Below are positions 8,021 to 9,569 of a stretch of 9,569 nt of DNA, piece after piece. Origin of the DNA: Phascolarctobacterium sp. (GTDB lineage: Bacteria; Bacillota; Negativicutes; Acidaminococcales; Acidaminococcaceae). Position 1 is the stretch's first letter, and each line of letters begins with the position of its first letter. A program made the position numbers and the translations under genes. The notes below the pieces were generated by a model. The model saw only the letters and a list, made by a program, of their open reading frames with translations. It was not told the origin of the DNA and made no database searches. Where the stretch lies: contig DXVZ01000123.1 in NCBI GenBank assembly GCA_019417125.1, forward strand, positions 1 to 9,569, written 5' to 3'.

Positions 8021-8096
8021 ATATTATAATGATGTCAATATAACGTTTTACAGATATTATAATAGAATAATAATCATATTATTTAGATATTATAAT
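8021..8096. repeat. Three exact copies of ATATTATAAT at 33-bp intervals
   Basis: The 10-mer occurs at 8021-8030, 8054-8063 and 8087-8096. The start-to-start distance is exactly 33 bases both times, and the last two copies share a 12-mer (AGATATTATAAT). Each copy contains the perfect palindrome ATTATAAT. It lies between the operon terminator and the lexA stop. The region is so AT-rich that chance cannot be excluded. Confidence 0.4.
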
Positions 8097-8100
8097 TGCG

Positions 8101-8760
8101 TTATAACATTCTGAAAACAGCAATAACCTTACCGATAACTTGGATATTATCACCACCAACGATAGGCTGGTAAGCATCGTTTTCTGGCTGCAAACGTACG
8201 CAGCGCAGTTCACGGAAATAGCGTTTTACAGTAGTTTCTTCGCCATCAATCAAGGCAACTACAATATCGCCGTTGTTGGCGAAATTCTGCTTGCGCACTA
8301 CAATATAGTCATGATCTAAAATACCGGCTTTGATCATACTGTCGCCGCTTACTGATAACATAAACACATCTTCTGCACAGCCCAGTAAATCAAGAGGAAT
8401 AGGATAAGTTTCTTCAATATTTTCAACCGCTAAAATAGGCACACCAGCCGTAACGCGGCCAACCAAAGGCACGGGAACTACGGTCTTTTGACGCCATTCG
8501 CTATCTTGCGTAAGCTCAAGTGCACGCGGTTTGGAAGGGTCGCGCTGTAAAAAGCCGTATTCTTCCAATTTATGCAGGTGGTTATGTACACTAGCGCTGG
8601 AAGATAAGCCAACGGCTTGGCCGATTTCACGCACTGCAGGTGGATAGCCTTTAGTCTTAACACAGTCACGAATATAATTTAAAATCTGACGCTGGCGTTC
8701 AGTCAGCATTTCTTCAGTAATTTGCCCGTCAAAATTAGAAAAACGTTTATGTCTGGCCAT
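8101..8760 (-). CDS. lexA: LexA, SOS-response transcriptional repressor
   Basis: LexA represses DNA-damage genes and its own gene, and cleaves itself when RecA filaments form. This 219-residue protein has an N-terminal winged-helix DNA-binding domain (about 18-83, TERQRQILNYI...GYPPAVREIGQAVGLSSSASVHNHL), a cleavage site at A105-G106 (GRVTAGVPIL) and an S24-type peptidase domain with catalytic Ser141 (SGDSM) and Lys179 (TTVKRYF). All catalytic parts are present. It starts about 16 residues earlier than many LexA proteins (MARHKRFSNFDGQITEE before the usual MLTERQ). This start is supported by AGGAGG on the minus strand (8771-8776), 10 bases upstream, with no equally good site for the inner Met18. 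It is convergent with the upstream operon and transcribed alone. Confidence 0.97.
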   Translation of the reverse strand: MARHKRFSNFDGQITEEMLTERQRQILNYIRDCVKTKGYPPAVREIGQAVGLSSSASVHNHLHKLEEYGFLQRDPSKPRALELTQDSEWRQKTVVPVPLVGRVTAGVPILAVENIEETYPIPLDLLGCAEDVFMLSVSGDSMIKAGILDHDYIVVRKQNFANNGDIVVALIDGEETTVKRYFRELRCVRLQPENDAYQPIVGGDNIQVIGKVIAVFRML

Positions 8761-8770
8761 TAAGCACTAG

Positions 8771-8776
8771 CCTCCT
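8771..8776 (-). promoter_or_regulatory. lexA ribosome binding site
   Basis: The minus strand reads AGGAGG, the full consensus, 10 bases before the ATG at 8760. It decides the start in favour of the longer LexA form. Confidence 0.85.
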
Positions 8777-8799
8777 GAAAATAGATTTGTTATATTTTT

Positions 8800-8828
8800 A
8801 TTATAACAGTAAATTATACAAGAGTCAA
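8800..8828 (-). promoter_or_regulatory. lexA promoter (TTGACT-N17-TATAAT)
   Basis: On the minus strand, a -35 of TTGACT (8823-8828) and a perfect -10 of TATAAT (8800-8805) are separated by exactly 17 bases, a near-ideal housekeeping promoter. Transcription should start near 8793, giving a leader of roughly 30 bases before the lexA start. Confidence 0.85.
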
Positions 8829-8850
8829 AACATTTGTTTGCCATTTGTTA
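8828..8850 (-). promoter_or_regulatory. Candidate LexA operator next to the lexA -35
   Basis: The inverted repeat AAAC-ATTT-GTTT (8828-8839) resembles the Gram-positive SOS box GAAC-N4-GTTC, differing at the outer base of each arm, and overlaps the edge of the -35. The half-site AACAAAT (minus strand) recurs at 8843-8849, 11 bases away, and again at 8785-8791 between the -10 and the ribosome binding site. Autorepression of lexA is known in general, but that these are the binding sites is inference. Confidence 0.4.
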
Positions 8851-8932
8851 AAATTATTATAAATCCATACGTAAGAGTTAGTGGTAGGCAGTTGCCGAGA
8901 AAACAGCGTGATTATAGCAATATAATAAATAA

Positions 8933-9056
8933 CGTCCGATAATATATATTATGTAAAATTTGCAAAATAGTCCGCTGAAATCATAACGCATTTAGAACCA
9001 ATGCTTACAACAATTGCGGTCTGCTTACAATTTTACTTAAAAAATTATATCGGACG
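8933..9056. repeat. 124-bp element bounded by 28-bp imperfect inverted repeats
   Basis: The left arm 8933-8960 (CGTCCGATA...GTAAAATT) and the right arm 9029-9056, read on the other strand, match at 23 of 28 positions. The outer 9 and inner 8 bases match perfectly, and all mismatches fall in the AT-rich middle. The interior carries a 9-bp direct repeat TGCTTACAA (9002-9010 and 9022-9030), and the left arm contains the perfect palindrome ATAATATATATTAT (8939-8952). At most a 2-base AA duplication flanks it. It could be a MITE-like remnant or the stem of a structured RNA, and the sequence alone does not decide. Confidence 0.65.
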
Positions 9057-9071
9057 AAACTTTATCAATAT

Positions 9072-9100
9072 TTTATCGGTTTCCTGTTTTGCGCCGTCAA
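9072..9100 (-). promoter_or_regulatory. Possible minus-strand promoter reading into the inverted-repeat element
   Basis: The minus strand has TTGACG (9095-9100) and, after 17 bases, GATAAA (9072-9077); TAAAAT (9070-9075) at 19 bases is an alternative -10. The -10 match is only moderate. A transcript from here would start about 10 bases before the inverted-repeat element and cross it towards lexA. Confidence 0.3.
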
Positions 9101-9202
9101 ATTTGCGTTTTAAGCGTTTTTAATGACAAAAGCTCATCTTCTTATTCGCTGATTATAAAAAACGCTCACAAGCGATTTATGACGATGAATTTTCCATAAA
9201 GT

Positions 9203-9247
9203 TTCAAAAATATAAGAGGCTCAGGCATTTTCTGCATAAGCCTCTTA
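9203..9247 (-). terminator. Minus-strand terminator of the right-edge gene
   Basis: A 9-bp perfect stem (TAAGAGGCT at 9213-9221 with AGCCTCTTA at 9239-9247), with further pairing inside around a TTTTC loop, is followed on the minus strand by TATTTTTG. It lies 24 bases beyond the stop of the right-edge gene. The plus strand lacks a T-run after it, so it works leftwards only. Confidence 0.75.
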
Positions 9248-9271
9248 GTTACTGTTTAATTATAGCATAAA

Positions 9272-9569
9272 TCAGAACAAATATAAATCTGTCGCCGTAA
9301 ATTGCTGCATAATTTGTGGATTGCCTGTTGCCTTTTCGCCTTTGGTAAAATAAAACAGATTATTAAACCGCTGGCTTCTGTCAAAATAGAATTGATTTTT
9401 AAAATAGCAGTCAAGCGGTACAAGGTTGGTATCAAGCATAGCGAACAATTTTTCGCTTGTCAACTGCCCGCGCGCTTCGTTGGCAGTTGCCGCATTACCG
9501 GCAATAATATTCGCTTCCGGAAGCACTTTAAAAATATCGGGAATATTTGCTTTTACATCGGCTTCACAG
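9272..9569 (-). CDS. C-terminal part of an unidentified protein (partial, runs off right edge)
   Basis: A minus-strand frame is open from the window edge to a TGA at 9272-9274, giving about 98 residues. Inner GTG codons (for example at 9526) are unlikely starts, because the frame continues unbroken upstream without a ribosome binding site. The visible part includes IPDIFKVLPEANIIAGNAAT and ends MQQFTATDLYLF, with an aromatic patch (YFKNQFYFDRSQRFNNLFYF). There is no clear membrane segment and no motif I recognise, so I give no function. It is followed by its own terminator and reads in the same direction as lexA but as a separate unit. Confidence 0.65.
   Translation of the reverse strand, partial: CEADVKANIPDIFKVLPEANIIAGNAATANEARGQLTSEKLFAMLDTNLVPLDCYFKNQFYFDRSQRFNNLFYFTKGEKATGNPQIMQQFTATDLYLF

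Larger units (their letters stand above)
8851..9202. other. AT-rich intergenic region upstream of lexA, no convincing gene
   Basis: Between the lexA control region and the terminator of the right-hand gene I see no ORF with a ribosome binding site and no recognisable RNA gene. The stretch does hold an inverted-repeat element (8933-9056), a possible minus-strand promoter (9072-9100) and a second inverted repeat (9113-9121 with 9158-9166). The segments 8851-8932 and 9167-9202 show nothing that I can name. Confidence 0.7.

Noticed and set aside
8707..8709. Met18 of LexA (MLTERQRQ) as the true start, giving the more usual length
   Set aside because: A consensus AGGAGG precedes the ATG at 8760 and no comparable site precedes Met18.
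9001..9123. A 40-codon plus-strand ORF (begins MLTTIAVCLQF) crossing the right arm of the inverted repeat
   Set aside because: No ribosome binding site before the ATG, it spans the repeat boundary, and its content is unremarkable. Such a length is expected by chance in a 350-base gap.
8851..9202. A tRNA, riboswitch, CRISPR array or transposase remnant upstream of lexA
   Set aside because: I saw no cloverleaf arms, no regularly spaced repeat-spacer units, no known riboswitch core and no transposase-like reading frame. Only the inverted repeats listed as features are supported.

Overview
This window is a compact stretch of bacterial chromosome with mostly housekeeping genes. The sequence suggests a low-to-moderate G+C Firmicutes relative. 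The gene set (RimO, two-domain CinA, N-terminally extended HflX, a YnbB-type PLP enzyme beside HflX, and LexA next door) would suit Negativicutes such as Phascolarctobacterium or Acidaminococcus. That placement is inference from protein style and gene order, not a database match. I see no tRNA, rRNA, CRISPR array, phage gene or transposase.

Left part (1-7922): a tightly packed plus-strand gene run. It starts with the last codons of an unidentified gene, then rimO (ribosomal protein S12 methylthiotransferase, 131-1474), cinA (nicotinamide-nucleotide amidase/MoCF domain, 1492-2754), a DEAD-box RNA helicase with a DbpA-type RNA-binding tail (2751-4343), hflX (ribosome-associated GTPase, 4399-6213), an aluminium-resistance/methionine gamma-lyase-family PLP enzyme (6222-7457) and a PaaI-type hotdog thioesterase (7485-7922). 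Gaps are 55 bases or less, the cinA/helicase junction overlaps by 4 bases, and a clear terminator follows at 7985-8020. The run is therefore probably one operon, with a hairpin just before hflX as a possible internal control point. Three of its products act on ribosomes or structured RNA.

Right part (8021-9569): lexA lies on the minus strand, convergent with the operon, with a near-consensus promoter and repeated AACAAAT half-sites around it. Upstream of lexA is about 500 bases of AT-rich non-coding DNA. It holds a 124-bp element bounded by 28-bp imperfect inverted repeats and a minus-strand terminator. That terminator belongs to an unidentified minus-strand gene running off the right edge.

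The two items most worth a second look are the N-terminal extension of HflX, which carries an intact JAMM/RadC-type metal-binding motif (HxHx7SxxD with an upstream Glu), and the inverted-repeat element upstream of lexA, which could be a MITE-like element or a structured RNA with its own promoter. I found no clearly new multi-gene system.
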